A stretch of 64,000 bases of DNA from JAGNKE01 sp964583335 (GCA_964583335.1 CAZOVG010000006.1:137932-201931); one strand, 5' to 3'. Shown: positions 27,449 through 35,948, counted from the stretch's first letter. Program-made: numbers and translations. The notes: a model not told the origin generated them from the sequence alone.

Positions 27449-28660
27449 ATGAGCGTTATACCCAAATTTCATGTGGTCCTTGTCGCTGCGGGCGGGGGCG
27501 TAAGGTCGGGGCAGCCCGTGCCGAAGCAATATTGCCGGCTTGGCGGGCGTTCGGTCCTGCGCCATTCGCTCGATCTTTTTAAGGGCATCGAGGGTCTTGG
27601 GACGCTCATAACGGTGATCAACCCCGAACATGCCGCGCTTTACGAAGAGGCGGCCGAGGGTCTTACCCTCCCCTCCCCCGTCGCGGGCGGCGCAACACGA
27701 AAAGAGAGCGTTTATAAGGGGTTGGAGGCTCTTCCTTCCAGCGACCCGGATGCGATCGTGCTGGTTCACGATGCGGCGCGGCCGTTTGTGAGGCCCGAGG
27801 ATATTCTGACCCTCATACAGGCCATCGCCGAGGGGGCGAAGGCCGCCACGCTCGCGCACCCTGTGGCCGATACGGTTCTGTATGCCTCTGAGCGCGAAGG
27901 CGGTGTTTGGTCCGGTGAAGCGGCGGAGAGAACCAACCTCTGGGCCGTGCAGACGCCGCAAGCGTTCCGTCTAGGTGTGATTAAAAAAGCACACACAGAG
28001 TGGCCGGACGGGCGCGAAGCGTCGGACGATGCGGGCCTTGTCCGTGCGCTGGGCGTGGATGTAAAATTGGTTCAGGGATCGCGCCTCAACTTTAAAATCA
28101 CTTATCCGGGGGACCTGCAGATGGCGGAGGATATTTACGCGGCGATGAGCGGTATAGAGACGCGCACGGGAACGGGATACGACGTTCATGCTTTCGCCGA
28201 AACAGAAGACAGCCCGCAATCCATTCGCCTGTGCGGGGTGGATATTCAGTTCGGTCGGCGGCTTGAGGGACATTCGGATGCGGATGTCGGCTTGCACGCG
28301 CTGACCGACGCCCTCCTCGGTGCGATTGGCGCGGGGGATATCGGGACGCATTTCCCGCCGTCCAATCCGGCCTTCAAGGGGATGGACAGCGCCGCGTTCC
28401 TCAAGCATGCCGCCGACCTGCTCAGGCAGAAAGGCGGTGCTTTGATCAATGCCGATGTTACGATGATCTGCGAGGCTCCGAAAATTGGACCGCACAGGGA
28501 GGCTATCGTCGCTCGTATCGCAGACATTCTGTCCGTATCGCCCGACAGGATCAACATAAAGGCCACGACCACCGAGGGCCTGGGCTTCACCGGACGGCGC
28601 GAGGGCATCGCCGCGCAGGCCGCCGTTAATGTCGCGCTGCCGAGGTCTCGCCCGGTATGA
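27449..28660 (+). CDS. ispDF: Bifunctional IspD/IspF of the MEP isoprenoid pathway
   Basis: 403 residues from the ATG at 27449; a longer frame from 27407 would overlap ntrY. The N-terminal cytidylyltransferase (IspD, about 1-225) shows VLVAAGGGVR, VHDAARPFV and the AVQTPQAF motif; it makes CDP-methylerythritol. The C-terminal IspF (about 235-400) shows RTGTGYDVHAF, the GHSDADVGLHALTDALLGA segment (His and Asp metal ligands) and ATTTEGLGFTGR; it forms the cyclodiphosphate. The fused form is typical of alphaproteobacteria. It overlaps pgpA by 4 bp. Confidence 0.96.
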   Translation: MSVIPKFHVVLVAAGGGVRSGQPVPKQYCRLGGRSVLRHSLDLFKGIEGLGTLITVINPEHAALYEEAAEGLTLPSPVAGGATRKESVYKGLEALPSSDPDAIVLVHDAARPFVRPEDILTLIQAIAEGAKAATLAHPVADTVLYASEREGGVWSGEAAERTNLWAVQTPQAFRLGVIKKAHTEWPDGREASDDAGLVRALGVDVKLVQGSRLNFKITYPGDLQMAEDIYAAMSGIETRTGTGYDVHAFAETEDSPQSIRLCGVDIQFGRRLEGHSDADVGLHALTDALLGAIGAGDIGTHFPPSNPAFKGMDSAAFLKHAADLLRQKGGALINADVTMICEAPKIGPHREAIVARIADILSVSPDRINIKATTTEGLGFTGRREGIAAQAAVNVALPRSRPV

Positions 28661-29145
28661 GCATCCGCTTTTCCATTCCTGCAAGACTGAACCGCAAGGC
28701 GCCGCATGTCTGGCTGGCCAGCTGGTTCGGGTGCGGCTTTCTCTCGCCTGCCCCCGGAACATGGGGCAGCCTCGGCGGGCTTGTCTGCGGTTTGCTTATT
28801 TTGTGGCTGGGCGGGCTTATGTTGCTTTTCGTTTCTGTTATGGCCGTTTCCCTTATCGGTCTGTGGGCGGCCGACCGTTTCGACCGGGATCTGGATATGC
28901 ATGATTCCAAGATGATTGTTATCGACGAGGTGGCCGGGCAGTGGATCGCCATGATCCCCGCCTATGGAAGTTTACCGCTTTATCTTCTTTCGTTCGTGCT
29001 TTTTCGGTTTTTTGATATCCTCAAGCCTTGGCCGGTTTCGTATTTTGACAAGCATGTCGAGGGCGCAGCCGGAGTGATGGGCGACGATATCGTCGCGGGC
29101 ATCATGGCGGCGATAGGCATTATGGTTTTGAGCTATGTTTTCTGA
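28657..29145 (+). CDS. pgpA: Phosphatidylglycerophosphatase A
   Basis: Removes phosphate from phosphatidylglycerophosphate to make phosphatidylglycerol in the inner membrane. 162 residues with three to four hydrophobic segments. The family hallmarks APGTWGSL near residue 30 and the IVIDEVAGQWIA segment near 87, followed by FRFFDILKPWP, are all clear. It overlaps ispDF by 4 bp and cinA by 11 bp, so the three are one transcription unit. Confidence 0.94.
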   Translation: MSIRFSIPARLNRKAPHVWLASWFGCGFLSPAPGTWGSLGGLVCGLLILWLGGLMLLFVSVMAVSLIGLWAADRFDRDLDMHDSKMIVIDEVAGQWIAMIPAYGSLPLYLLSFVLFRFFDILKPWPVSYFDKHVEGAAGVMGDDIVAGIMAAIGIMVLSYVF

Positions 29146-29638
29146 TCCTGAATTGATTGGTCTGGTCGAGGAGGTTTCGAACCTCCTGCTTTCGCAGAGG
29201 AAAAAGCTGGTGACGGCCGAATCCTGCACGGGCGGCCTGATCTCCGCTCTCATCACCGAGCGCGCGGGATCGTCGAGCTTGTTCGAGCGCGGGTATGTCA
29301 CCTATTGCAACGCCGCCAAGCAAACGCTTCTGGGCGTGCCGCTTCAAATCCTCGAAACGCAGGGGGCTGTCAGCGCCGAATGTGCGGAAGCGATGGCGGC
29401 GGGGGCGCTGCGCAACAGCCGTGCCGCGATTGCGGTTTCCGTCACGGGGATCGCAGGTCCGGGCGGCGCGACGGCGCAGAAGCCCGTCGGGCTGGTTTAT
29501 ATCGCCGTGGCAACGGATTCCTTCTGCAAGGCAAGGGAATTTAAATTCAGCGGCAACCGCAGCGAGGTCCGTGCGGCGAGCTGCCGCGAGGCGCTCAAGT
29601 TTCTGATCGAGCGTCTGGCGCCGATCCAGACGGCCTAG
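29135..29638 (+). CDS. pncC: CinA C-terminal domain protein (nicotinamide-nucleotide amidase, PncC)
   Basis: 167 residues: only the amidase domain, without the N-terminal molybdopterin-binding-like half of full CinA. TAESCTGGL near residue 28, the YVTYCNAAK segment, and SVTGIAGPGGAT near 105 are family hallmarks. It deamidates NMN to nicotinate mononucleotide in NAD recycling. Its 3' end overlaps the convergent ratA coding region by 44 bp. Confidence 0.93.
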   Translation: MFSDPELIGLVEEVSNLLLSQRKKLVTAESCTGGLISALITERAGSSSLFERGYVTYCNAAKQTLLGVPLQILETQGAVSAECAEAMAAGALRNSRAAIAVSVTGIAGPGGATAQKPVGLVYIAVATDSFCKAREFKFSGNRSEVRAASCREALKFLIERLAPIQTA

Positions 29639-30086
29639 AATCTGGCAATCCGCTTTCACCGTAAAGATTTCTGGCCCGCTGCTCAAACGCCGAGACCATG
29701 CGGCGGACGAGTTCGTTGAAGAACGCGCCCATCAGTCCTTGCAGCACGCGGTTTTTAAACTCGAAATCGACATAGAAGTCGATCGTGCAGGACCCATCGG
29801 CCTCGCGGATGAATTTCCACTGGTTGGTCAGATATTTCATCGGACCAGAGAGGTATTGCACATCGATGCGCTCGGGGTGCGCCAACGTGACCTTGGAGCC
29901 GAACTTCTCGCGCACGACCTTATAGCCGATGACGAGATCGGCGAAGAACACGTTTCCCTCACGCCTTTTTATGACGCTGCTGAGGCACCAGGGGAGGAAT
30001 TCCGAATATTTATCGACTTCGGCAACAAGGCCGAAGAGCTGCTCGGGCGTATAGGGGAGGTTGCGTTTTTCGATGTGCCGGGTCAT
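29595..30086 (-). CDS. RatA/Coq10-like START-domain protein
   Basis: 163 residues. The N-terminal part (YTPEQLFGLVAEVDKYSEFLPWC) and the middle (GSCTIDFYVDFEFKNRVLQ in two pieces) match the polyketide-cyclase/START family that includes E. coli RatA and mitochondrial Coq10. Coq10 binds ubiquinone and helps electron transport, and this is the more likely role; the toxin role of RatA is disputed. The last 20 residues are a Ser/Pro/Ala tail that overlaps cinA. It follows lipA by 21 bp. Confidence 0.88.
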   Translation of the reverse strand: MTRHIEKRNLPYTPEQLFGLVAEVDKYSEFLPWCLSSVIKRREGNVFFADLVIGYKVVREKFGSKVTLAHPERIDVQYLSGPMKYLTNQWKFIREADGSCTIDFYVDFEFKNRVLQGLMGAFFNELVRRMVSAFEQRARNLYGESGLPDSRPSGSAPDARSET

Positions 30087-30107
30087 GCCGTTGTTTCGTT
30101 CGGCCTG

Positions 30108-31082
30108 TTATTCCGCAGCGTCGGCTTTGCCGAATTTGGCTTCCCGCGCGGCTTTAAGTTTCAGGAAGTCATCGCCCGCGTGATGAGATGAGCGGGTCAA
30201 AGGTGAGGCCGAGACCATGAGGAAGCCCTTGGCCTTCGCCATGCGGGTGAGCTGCTCGAACTCCTCGGGCGTCCAGTACCGCTCAAGCGGTGCGTGCTTG
30301 GGTGTCGGCTGGAGATACTGGCCGATGGTGATGAAGTCGATTCCGGCGGCGCGCATGTCGTCCATGACCTGCGCGACCTCTTCCTTCGTTTCGCCGAGGC
30401 CGACCATCAGGCCGGATTTGGTGAATTGCTGCGGGTCCACTTCCTTCACACGCTGTAGAAGACGCAGGGAGCGAAAGTAACGTGCACCGGGGCGAATGGT
30501 CGGGTAGAGGCGCGGCACGGTTTCGAGATTGTGGTTGAACACGTCGGGCTTCGCGCGGATGACCTGATCGAGGGAATCCATGCAGCCCCGGAAGTCGCCG
30601 GGGAGAATTTCAATCGTCGTTTCCGGGCTTTTCATGCGGATCGCCTGAATCGTCTTGGCGAAATGATCGGCACCGCCGTCCTTGAGGTCGTCGCGGTCAA
30701 CGGAGGTGATCACCACGTGGCTCAAATTCATCTGTTTGACCGCCACGCCGATGCGCAGGGGTTCGAGCTTGTCGAGTTCGTCGGGCTTTCCGGTCGCCAC
30801 GTTACAGAACGCGCAGGCGCGGGTGCAGACTTCGCCCATGATCATGAAGGTGGCGTGTTTTTTCTGCCAGCATTCTCCGATATTGGGGCAGCCGGCCTCC
30901 TCGCAGACGGTCGTGAGCTTATTCTTGCGCACGATATCGAGCGTTTCCTTATATTTTCCGCCCTGCGGCGCGGGCACGCGGATCCACTCCGGCTTGCGCC
31001 CGGAGGGGCGGTCCGGGTTTTTTTGCTTCTCCGGGTGGCGCTTGGCTTTATCCAACAGTTCGGGGTTATATGTCATTTTCAA
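30108..31082 (-). CDS. lipA: Lipoyl synthase
   Basis: Radical-SAM enzyme that inserts two sulfur atoms into octanoyl groups on lipoyl domains. 324 residues. The auxiliary cluster cysteines are C60, C65 and C71; the radical-SAM CxxxCxxC is C86, C90 and C93; the C-terminal RSSHHAGDD holds the serine ligand of the auxiliary cluster. It lies at the end of the pdh run, so the enzyme that lipoylates PdhC and PdhB is co-encoded with them. Confidence 0.97.
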   Translation of the reverse strand: MKMTYNPELLDKAKRHPEKQKNPDRPSGRKPEWIRVPAPQGGKYKETLDIVRKNKLTTVCEEAGCPNIGECWQKKHATFMIMGEVCTRACAFCNVATGKPDELDKLEPLRIGVAVKQMNLSHVVITSVDRDDLKDGGADHFAKTIQAIRMKSPETTIEILPGDFRGCMDSLDQVIRAKPDVFNHNLETVPRLYPTIRPGARYFRSLRLLQRVKEVDPQQFTKSGLMVGLGETKEEVAQVMDDMRAAGIDFITIGQYLQPTPKHAPLERYWTPEEFEQLTRMAKAKGFLMVSASPLTRSSHHAGDDFLKLKAAREAKFGKADAAE

Positions 31083-31106
31083 TAATCTCCTGACCGGGGT
31101 GCAGGA

Positions 31107-31715
31107 TTACTCCAAAAACACGGGCTTCGCAATAGAAACGTCCTGAACGCACTTGCTTTCAACGATTTTCAACAGGTCTTCGGTCCGCCTGAGAACGTCG
31201 TCGCAGACAGACAGCGACCTGAGGCGTATTTCTGCCTTGCGACCCGTTTGCGGTTCCTGGCTGGCAAACTTTGAGTCCAGCCAGACGTGGTAATTGACGT
31301 CCACCCTTTTTCCGTCTTCCGAGAGACGAATAGCCTCAATTTTGTATTTGGCTTTGGATTCGTATGCCTTCGGGTAGTTTTGACGTATATCGTCCAAAAG
31401 CTGCTGCTTGTTGTATCGTTTAAACTCAGGCTGCGTGAGCTCGTTGATGTGCATCTCCGTCTGGAAACGGGCAGACGCGTCGATGCGGGGCTCTATAAAC
31501 GCCATCATCTTTTCGAGATCGGGTTTATCAAACGTGTAAAACTCGGCTAATGTCTTGAATAGCTCCCTGACCGCCCGTTCTTCAAGCGTCTGCGCTTGCG
31601 CCTCTTCAGCGGGAGCAGGTTCCGACTGCGCAAGGACGTTATGGCTCGCGGCAATGCCGGCTGCTAAAAGGCAGAGGGACATAATCCATTTTCCTGCCTT
31701 GAGTCGTGTTTTCAT
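31107..31715 (-). CDS. Exported protein of unknown function
   Basis: 202 residues. The signal peptide (about 1-29, ending VLA/Q) is followed by a Pro/Ala/Glu-rich linker and a domain of alternating helix and strand (about 45-190) with two cysteines near the end. Its secondary-structure rhythm is reminiscent of NTF2-like or MlaC-like folds, but I cannot assign it. It lies between lpd and lipA, 18 and 24 bp from each, so it is presumably co-transcribed with them. Confidence 0.7.
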   Translation of the reverse strand: MKTRLKAGKWIMSLCLLAAGIAASHNVLAQSEPAPAEEAQAQTLEERAVRELFKTLAEFYTFDKPDLEKMMAFIEPRIDASARFQTEMHINELTQPEFKRYNKQQLLDDIRQNYPKAYESKAKYKIEAIRLSEDGKRVDVNYHVWLDSKFASQEPQTGRKAEIRLRSLSVCDDVLRRTEDLLKIVESKCVQDVSIAKPVFLE

Positions 31716-31733
31716 TTTATCCGCCTTTTAGCT

Positions 31734-33137
31734 CTAAAAATGTATGGTCTTGCCGTAGGCATTCAAAACGCTCTCGTGCATCATCTCAGATAATGTCGGG
31801 TGCGGGAAGATGGTGTGCATCAGGTCCAGCTCCGTCGTTTCAAGGGTCTTGGCGATGCCGTATCCCTGAATCATCTCGGTGACTTCCGCGCCGACCATAT
31901 GCGCGCCCAGCAACTCGCCAGTCTTTTCATCGAAGATCGTCTTGACCAGACCCTCGGGTTCGCCCAAGGCAATCGCCTTGCCGTTGCCGATGAAGGGGAA
32001 GCGGCCGACCTTGATCTTGTAGCCTTTTTCCTTCGCGGCTTTTTCGGTCAAGCCGATAGACGCGATCTGCGGCGAGCAATAGGTACAGCCGGGGATGTTC
32101 TGTTTTTTCATCGGGTGTACGTCCTTGACCCCCGCGATCTTTTCGACGCAGATCACGCCTTCGTGGCTGGCCTTATGCGCAAGCCACGGCGGCGCGGTCA
32201 CGTCGCCGATGGCGTAGATGCCCGGCTCGTCGGTCGCCAGCCATTCGTTGGTCACGATATGGCCGCGATCGATTTTGACCTTGGTTTTTTCGAGTCCGAT
32301 ATTCTCCGTATTGCCGACCACGCCCACGGCCATGATGACCTTCTCGACCGTGATTTCCTGTTTGCCCTTGGCGGTTTCCACGGTGGCCGTGACCGATTTG
32401 GCGGACTTGTCGAGTTTCGTCACCTTCGCGCCCGTAATCAGTTTCATGCCCTGTTTCTCGAACGCCTTGTGCGCGAAGGTGGAGATTTCTTCGTCTTCAA
32501 CGGGCAGGATGCGGTCCATGACCTCAACGACCGTAACCTCCGCGCCGAGATTGCGATAGAAGCTGGCGAACTCGATGCCGATTGCGCCGGAGCCGACCAC
32601 AAGAAGGGATTTGGGCATGGTTTCGGGCACCATCGCCTCTTTATATGTCCAGACCTGTTTGCCGTCAGGCTCAAGCCCGGGAAGAACGCGTGCGCGCGCG
32701 CCTGTGGCGATGATGATATGCTTGGAAGAGAGTTCTGCGATCGTTTTGCCGTCTTTCTCCACCGTTACCTTTCCCTGCGCGGCCAGCTTGCCCCAGCCGT
32801 CGAAGACCTCGACCTTGTTCTTCTTCAGCAGGTGCTGGATACCCTTGGAGAGCTGTGAGGCGACGCCGCGCGAACGGGCGACGATTTTCTTGATGTCGAA
32901 GGAGACTTCCTTCGCCGTGAAGCCGAATTGCTCCAGGTTATGGAGCAGATGATTAATCTCGCTGCTGCGCAGAAGCGCCTTGGTCGGGATGCACCCCCAG
33001 TTCAGGCAGATGCCGCCGAGGTGGTTGGCCTCCACCACCGCGACCTTCATGCCCAGCTGCGCCCCCCGGATGGCCGCAACGTATCCGCCCGGGCCTCCGC
33101 CGATGACGATCAGATCAAGCGTTTTTGTGTTACTCAT
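31734..33137 (-). CDS. lpd: Dihydrolipoyl dehydrogenase (E3)
   Basis: Reoxidises dihydrolipoamide in 2-oxoacid dehydrogenase complexes and reduces NAD+. 467 residues. FAD-binding GGGPGGY at 13-19, redox-active pair C44/C49 in GGICLNWGC, NAD-binding VVGSGAIGIEF near 180, the GDVTAPPWLAHKA segment near 313, and the active-site base H446 in FPHPTLSE. Its place in the pdh run indicates service to pyruvate dehydrogenase, though it may also serve other complexes. Confidence 0.97.
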   Translation of the reverse strand: MSNTKTLDLIVIGGGPGGYVAAIRGAQLGMKVAVVEANHLGGICLNWGCIPTKALLRSSEINHLLHNLEQFGFTAKEVSFDIKKIVARSRGVASQLSKGIQHLLKKNKVEVFDGWGKLAAQGKVTVEKDGKTIAELSSKHIIIATGARARVLPGLEPDGKQVWTYKEAMVPETMPKSLLVVGSGAIGIEFASFYRNLGAEVTVVEVMDRILPVEDEEISTFAHKAFEKQGMKLITGAKVTKLDKSAKSVTATVETAKGKQEITVEKVIMAVGVVGNTENIGLEKTKVKIDRGHIVTNEWLATDEPGIYAIGDVTAPPWLAHKASHEGVICVEKIAGVKDVHPMKKQNIPGCTYCSPQIASIGLTEKAAKEKGYKIKVGRFPFIGNGKAIALGEPEGLVKTIFDEKTGELLGAHMVGAEVTEMIQGYGIAKTLETTELDLMHTIFPHPTLSEMMHESVLNAYGKTIHF

Positions 33138-33166
33138 ATCTCTAAACCTTTCCGTTTTCTCAATCG

Positions 33167-33718
33167 TTATTTTTCATCGCCGTGGCGGAATTTCGCGGTC
33201 ACCCGCTCCAGAAACTCACGCACCTCATGGATATCGTCCGTGCGGGAGGGGTGGCCGGGGAATTTTTCAAAGGCGTCCTCCGGCCCAAAAAGGATTAGCG
33301 GCTTGCCGAAGGTCAGCGCCAGTGAAACCTCGTTCTTCGTTCCGTGATCGCCGGGCAGCGCGATGATCGCGTGGCTGCTCATGATGTTCACATAGTTGCG
33401 GCTGAACGGGCGCACGTCTTTTTGCGCCTTACTGTCGAGGGGCGTCAGGATAGGCACCTCAATATAGGGGTTGGGATAAATTTCTGAGGCGACGAAATCG
33501 CCGCTGTATTCAAGGGTGGGAACGATGCCGATGCTATAACCCGCGCGGTTTTGGACCTCGACGAACCCCTTGGATACGGCGGTCATCGCTCCGCCCCCTG
33601 CGCCGGTCAGAAGATGATAGTCGTGCTCGGCGATCATGCGGCCCAGAGGATGCGCGTATTGCTCCCACGGTTTCTCGTGCGAGCCCATCACCCCAATGAT
33701 CGGCCGTTTATCGATCAA
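33167..33718 (-). CDS. LOG/SLOG-type Rossmann protein (TIGR00725-like)
   Basis: 183 residues. GVMGSHEKPW near residue 9, TGAGGGAMTAVSKGF near 38 and the PGDHGTKNEV motif near 121 are a variant of the lysine-decarboxylase-like/LOG signature (usually PGGxGTxxE). Members include phosphoribohydrolases that release cytokinin-like bases and molybdenum-cofactor carriers. The substitution of Asp-His for the usual Gly-Gly pair makes the enzymatic role uncertain. The gene lies between pdhC and lpd with 24- and 29-bp gaps. Confidence 0.78.
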   Translation of the reverse strand: MIDKRPIIGVMGSHEKPWEQYAHPLGRMIAEHDYHLLTGAGGGAMTAVSKGFVEVQNRAGYSIGIVPTLEYSGDFVASEIYPNPYIEVPILTPLDSKAQKDVRPFSRNYVNIMSSHAIIALPGDHGTKNEVSLALTFGKPLILFGPEDAFEKFPGHPSRTDDIHEVREFLERVTAKFRHGDEK

Positions 33719-33742
33719 ACCAGCTTCCTTCCTCGCGCCCGC

Positions 33743-35017
33743 TTAAAGCAGCATGCTCACGGGGTTTTCGACGTATTTCTTGAAGACTTGCAGGTATTCC
33801 GCCCCGATCGCACCGTCCACCGCGCGGTGATCGACCGAGAGGGTGCAACTCATCATGGTGCGTACCTTGACTTCGCCTTTTTCGACCACGGCCCGCTGCT
33901 CGCCCGCACCGATGGCCAGAATACAGGCCTGCGGCGGGTTGATGATCGCGCCGAACTCGCGAATGCCGTACATGCCGAGATTGGAGACGGTGAACGAGCC
34001 GCCCTGAAACTCCTCGGGCTTGAGCTTGCCTTCGCGGGCGCGCTTGGCGAGGTCCTTGACCTCGTTCGATATCTGCACAAGGCCCTTGTCTTCGGCGTTG
34101 CGGACGATGGGCGTAATCAGGCCGTTAGGGGTCGAGACCGCTACGGAGACATCCGCCTTGAGATATTGCAGCACCGCTTCGTCGGACCAGGAGACGTTGG
34201 CGGGAGGATAGGCCTTCAAAGCCATCGCCGCCGCCTTGATGAGGAAGTCGTTGACGGAGAGCTTATATTTACCGTCCGCCTGATCGTTGATCTCCTGCCG
34301 CGCGGCCATGAGGGCGTCGAGGCGGCAATCGATGGTCAGGTAGAAGTGAGGCACGGTCTGCTTGGATTCGACAAGACGCTTTGCCGTGATCTTCTTGATG
34401 TTGTTGTTCGGGATTTTGCGGTAGGCCATGCCGAAGACATTGACCTCGTAGTCCCCGCCCGGCGGCAATTGCGCGGCGGGTGCGGCCTTGGCGGTCGATG
34501 TCGGGGCCGCGCCCTGACGGACTGCGCGTTCGATATCAGCCTTGACGATGCGGCCGTGCGGGCCGGTTCCGCGCAGGGCGGACATATCCACGCCGCTTTC
34601 CTTTGCGAGTCGTTTGGCCAGAGGGCTGGCAAAAACGCGCTGGCCGCCGCCGGATACCTGCGGCGCCTGTGCGGGAGCAGAGGTTGCAGCGGGCGCGGAA
34701 GACGGCGCAGCCGGAGCCGGGGCGGCCTTCGGCGCGGCAGCCGCCGGGGCATTTGCCAGGGCGGAGGCGTCTTCACCGTCCTCCAGAAGGATGGCGATCG
34801 GCGTATTGACCGCCACGCCTTCGGTTCCGGCCTTCACGAGAATTTTGCCGATGACGCCCTCGTCCACGGCTTCGACTTCCATGGTGGCCTTGTCGGTTTC
34901 GATTTCGGCGATGATGTCTCCGGCCGCGACTTTATCGCCTTCGGCCTTGAGCCACCGCGAGAGCGTGCCCTCGGTCATGGTCGGCGAAAGTGCGGGCATC
35001 GTTACGTTTATCGGCAT
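33743..35017 (-). CDS. pdhC: Pyruvate dehydrogenase E2, dihydrolipoyl acetyltransferase
   Basis: 424 residues: one N-terminal lipoyl domain with lipoyl-lysine K43 in ETDKATM, an Ala/Pro linker (about 83-125), a peripheral-subunit-binding domain (about 128-165), and the catalytic domain with H397 and D401 in the HRAVDG motif. It transfers acetyl from lipoyl to CoA and forms the core of the complex. The first 10 bases overlap the end of the upstream small exported-protein gene, so translation is coupled to it. Confidence 0.97.
   Translation of the reverse strand: MPINVTMPALSPTMTEGTLSRWLKAEGDKVAAGDIIAEIETDKATMEVEAVDEGVIGKILVKAGTEGVAVNTPIAILLEDGEDASALANAPAAAAPKAAPAPAAPSSAPAATSAPAQAPQVSGGGQRVFASPLAKRLAKESGVDMSALRGTGPHGRIVKADIERAVRQGAAPTSTAKAAPAAQLPPGGDYEVNVFGMAYRKIPNNNIKKITAKRLVESKQTVPHFYLTIDCRLDALMAARQEINDQADGKYKLSVNDFLIKAAAMALKAYPPANVSWSDEAVLQYLKADVSVAVSTPNGLITPIVRNAEDKGLVQISNEVKDLAKRAREGKLKPEEFQGGSFTVSNLGMYGIREFGAIINPPQACILAIGAGEQRAVVEKGEVKVRTMMSCTLSVDHRAVDGAIGAEYLQVFKKYVENPVSMLL
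34778..35017. repeat. Lipoyl-domain coding repeat, copy in pdhC
   Basis: The first 80 codons of pdhC match the first 80 of pdhB (37172-37411) at about 66 residues by hand count, and long runs are identical in DNA. The two copies are direct repeats 2,394 bp apart. Confidence 0.75.
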
Positions 35018-35481
35018 TGGCGATTCATACTCATTCTGAAATTGATGTTAAAACCTTTATTCTGCAGAGCCTCGATGAACGCGCCCGCCTGCTCGCCGTT
35101 TTCAAGGCTGAAGCTTGCGTTGCCGTTCAGGCTGACCGCCGTGGGCGACGGCTCGGGCAGGCCCTGCATCTGATGGCGGTATTTATTCTGGTTGGAGTTG
35201 ATGTTGACGGTCTTGCCCTTCAGTTCGATCTCCGGCACGCCGCTTTCCTTGGCGATGGCTTCAATTTCCTTGATGCGGTCGTCTATGTAGGTCACGGCCT
35301 GCTTGACCTCGATGATCTGGTTCTCAAAGCTCACGCTGAGATTGACCTCCTCGCGCGAGGTGCATTTGCGCTCGGCGCGGTCCATGGGCTCTGCGGAGGC
35401 CGAAGAGGCCGTAAACCCGCCCAGAAACGCGAGGGCGGCCAGCGTTAAAACTGATTTTGTCTTGCATGTTTTCATTGTCAC
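35008..35481 (-). CDS. Small exported two-cysteine protein, paralogue of next gene (SIMPL/DUF541-like?)
   Basis: 157 residues. Signal peptide about 1-28 (ending ASA/E). The mature part holds two cysteines, one soon after cleavage (ERKC) and one two residues from the end (NRQC), likely forming a disulfide in the periplasm. A central helix (YIDDRIKEIEAIAKESG) followed by strands and SLNGNASFSL is shared with the neighbour. The layout recalls SIMPL (DUF541) proteins but shorter; this is an inference. The gene lies between pdhB and pdhC and overlaps pdhC by 10 bp. The alternative start at 35475 drops two residues. Confidence 0.75.
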   Translation of the reverse strand: MTMKTCKTKSVLTLAALAFLGGFTASSASAEPMDRAERKCTSREEVNLSVSFENQIIEVKQAVTYIDDRIKEIEAIAKESGVPEIELKGKTVNINSNQNKYRHQMQGLPEPSPTAVSLNGNASFSLENGEQAGAFIEALQNKGFNINFRMSMNRQCR

Positions 35482-35489
35482 GATTCCTT

Positions 35490-35948
35490 TTAATTACACT
35501 GCCGGTTGGCGTTTAAAGAGAAGGTTACATTAAAACCCTTCTGGCTGGCCTTTTCCATCAGCAGTGTGCCCTTGGCCACGTCCGAGACGAGGAACGCCAC
35601 ATTGCCGTTAAGCTGCAACTGCGGCGGGGCCGACCCGGCATAAGAGTAGCCGTTATTGTTGCTGTAGAGGTTGTAGTTCATGTTGCTGATTTCCAGCGAG
35701 TCCAGCCCGACTTCCTTCGCCATCGCCTGCACTTCCGCGATACGGTCGTTCACGTAGGATTTTGCCGAAGCGGCATCGAGGGAGACGTTGCCGAAGTTGA
35801 TGCCGAAATTTGCCGTTTCGACGAGGCGGCAGCGCGGATTGCCTGCGCCCGCCGGAGCCGCGATCGTGGCCACCGATTCCGCCACAGCCGGAAGAGCCGT
35901 TAAAAGAAGGAGTGCCGAGGAGAGTAAGAGTGTTCTTGCGGTCGTCAT
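35490..35948 (-). CDS. Small exported two-cysteine protein, paralogue of previous gene (SIMPL/DUF541-like?)
   Basis: 152 residues. Signal peptide about 1-23 (ending VAE/S). Like its neighbour it has one cysteine early in the mature chain (PRC) and one in an NRQC motif at the very end, with a helix YVNDRIAEVQAMAKEVG, a LQLNGNVAF strand and KGFNVTF before the end. The pair differ enough to be an old duplication. It starts 35 bp after the pdhB stop and ends 8 bp before the next gene, so it is part of the pdh transcript unless a hidden promoter exists. Function unknown. Confidence 0.75.
   Translation of the reverse strand: MTTARTLLLSSALLLLTALPAVAESVATIAAPAGAGNPRCRLVETANFGINFGNVSLDAASAKSYVNDRIAEVQAMAKEVGLDSLEISNMNYNLYSNNNGYSYAGSAPPQLQLNGNVAFLVSDVAKGTLLMEKASQKGFNVTFSLNANRQCN

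Noticed and set aside
29595..30086. A RatA toxin of a toxin-antitoxin pair
   Set aside because: There is no partner antitoxin gene, and the place after lipA is the normal one for a Coq10-like protein.
33551..35173. A 540-codon plus-strand open frame opposite pdhC
   Set aside because: It mirrors codon bias of pdhC and the LOG-like gene; the real proteins on the minus strand have all family motifs.
33551..35948. A new biosynthetic or defence system formed by the small genes in the pdh operon
   Set aside because: The sequence shows only exported paralogues and a LOG-like protein; nothing ties them to a common reaction, so they are listed as separate observations instead.
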